A DNA stretch of 5,255 nt from an uncultured Bacillota bacterium (GTDB taxonomy: Bacteria; Bacillota_I; Bacilli_A; RF39; UBA660). Below the pieces are notes generated by a model, which worked only from the letters and a program-made list of their open reading frames with translations, was not told the DNA's origin and made no database searches. The stretch is from contig CAMXBB010000110.1 in NCBI GenBank assembly GCA_947179265.1, forward strand, positions 1 through 5,255, given 5' to 3'. The position numbers and the translations under genes were made by a program. This document shows positions 5,227-5,255 of the stretch, in pieces; the stretch's first letter is position 1, and each line of letters starts with the position of its first letter.

Positions 5227-5255
5227 ATGAAAAAGCAAGTAAATCAGTTCTATTT
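5227..5255 (+). CDS. Start of an unidentified gene, cut by the right edge
   Basis: An ATG at 5227 opens a frame reading MKKQVNQFY before the window ends. GGAAGTG (5214-5220) provides a ribosome binding site, with its GGAAG core eight bases before the ATG. An in-frame TAA directly precedes the ATG, so no upstream extension is possible. A TATAGT at 5199-5204 could be a -10 box, but I see no -35 partner. Nine residues are too few to suggest a function. The gene is divergent from the HerA-like ATPase and may share its regulatory region. A second open frame from a TTG at 5208 has no ribosome binding site and is less likely. Confidence 0.6.

Noticed and set aside
1..5255. CRISPR array, tRNA, rRNA, insertion sequence or attachment site
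   Set aside because: No regularly spaced repeats, tRNA cloverleaf or T-loop sequence, rRNA-like stretch, transposase motif or flanking terminal repeats were found on reading both strands.

Overview
The window is AT-rich (roughly 25-30% G+C by eye) and reads as chromosomal DNA of a low-G+C Gram-positive bacterium: Bacillota, Bacilli/Erysipelotrichia or a Mollicutes-like relative. Supporting signs are purine-rich Shine-Dalgarno sites before nearly every start, short intergenic gaps, compact intrinsic terminators, and a left-edge ABC transporter whose linker and FtsX permease resemble ATPase-permease fusions of that group. Every Trp codon in the genes is TGG. The five visible stops are TAA (four) and TAG (one); none is TGA. 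This fits genetic code 11 but does not prove it. The species cannot be named from the sequence.

Layout. On the + strand, 3-1619 is the C-terminal part of an ABC transporter that enters from the left edge. It is followed by a probable promoter (1620-1648), a 76-residue thioredoxin-fold-like protein with no CxxC motif (1692-1922), and a strong terminator (1934-1965). On the - strand, reading right to left, are a HerA/FtsK-type ATPase (5053-3290), an HD-domain metal-dependent phosphohydrolase-like protein (3203-2475) and a small four-helix membrane protein (2415-1942). At the right edge a new + strand gene begins at 5227, divergent from the ATPase. No gap exceeds 300 bases; the largest is the 173-base divergent region 5054-5226.

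How the genes work together. The three - strand genes lie in one direction, but the ATPase and HD genes each end in their own intrinsic terminator. The HD and membrane-protein genes each follow a similar extended -10 box. They therefore look like adjacent single-gene units more than a tight operon, although read-through is possible. Most intergenic signals are fused to gene ends: all three - strand stop codons fall inside or at the base of hairpins.

I see no CRISPR array, tRNA, rRNA, insertion sequence or clear phage gene. The less ordinary items are the HerA-like ATPase with no NurA in view beside an HD-domain protein, the CxxC-less thioredoxin-like protein, and the orphan membrane protein. 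None of these is enough to claim a new system.
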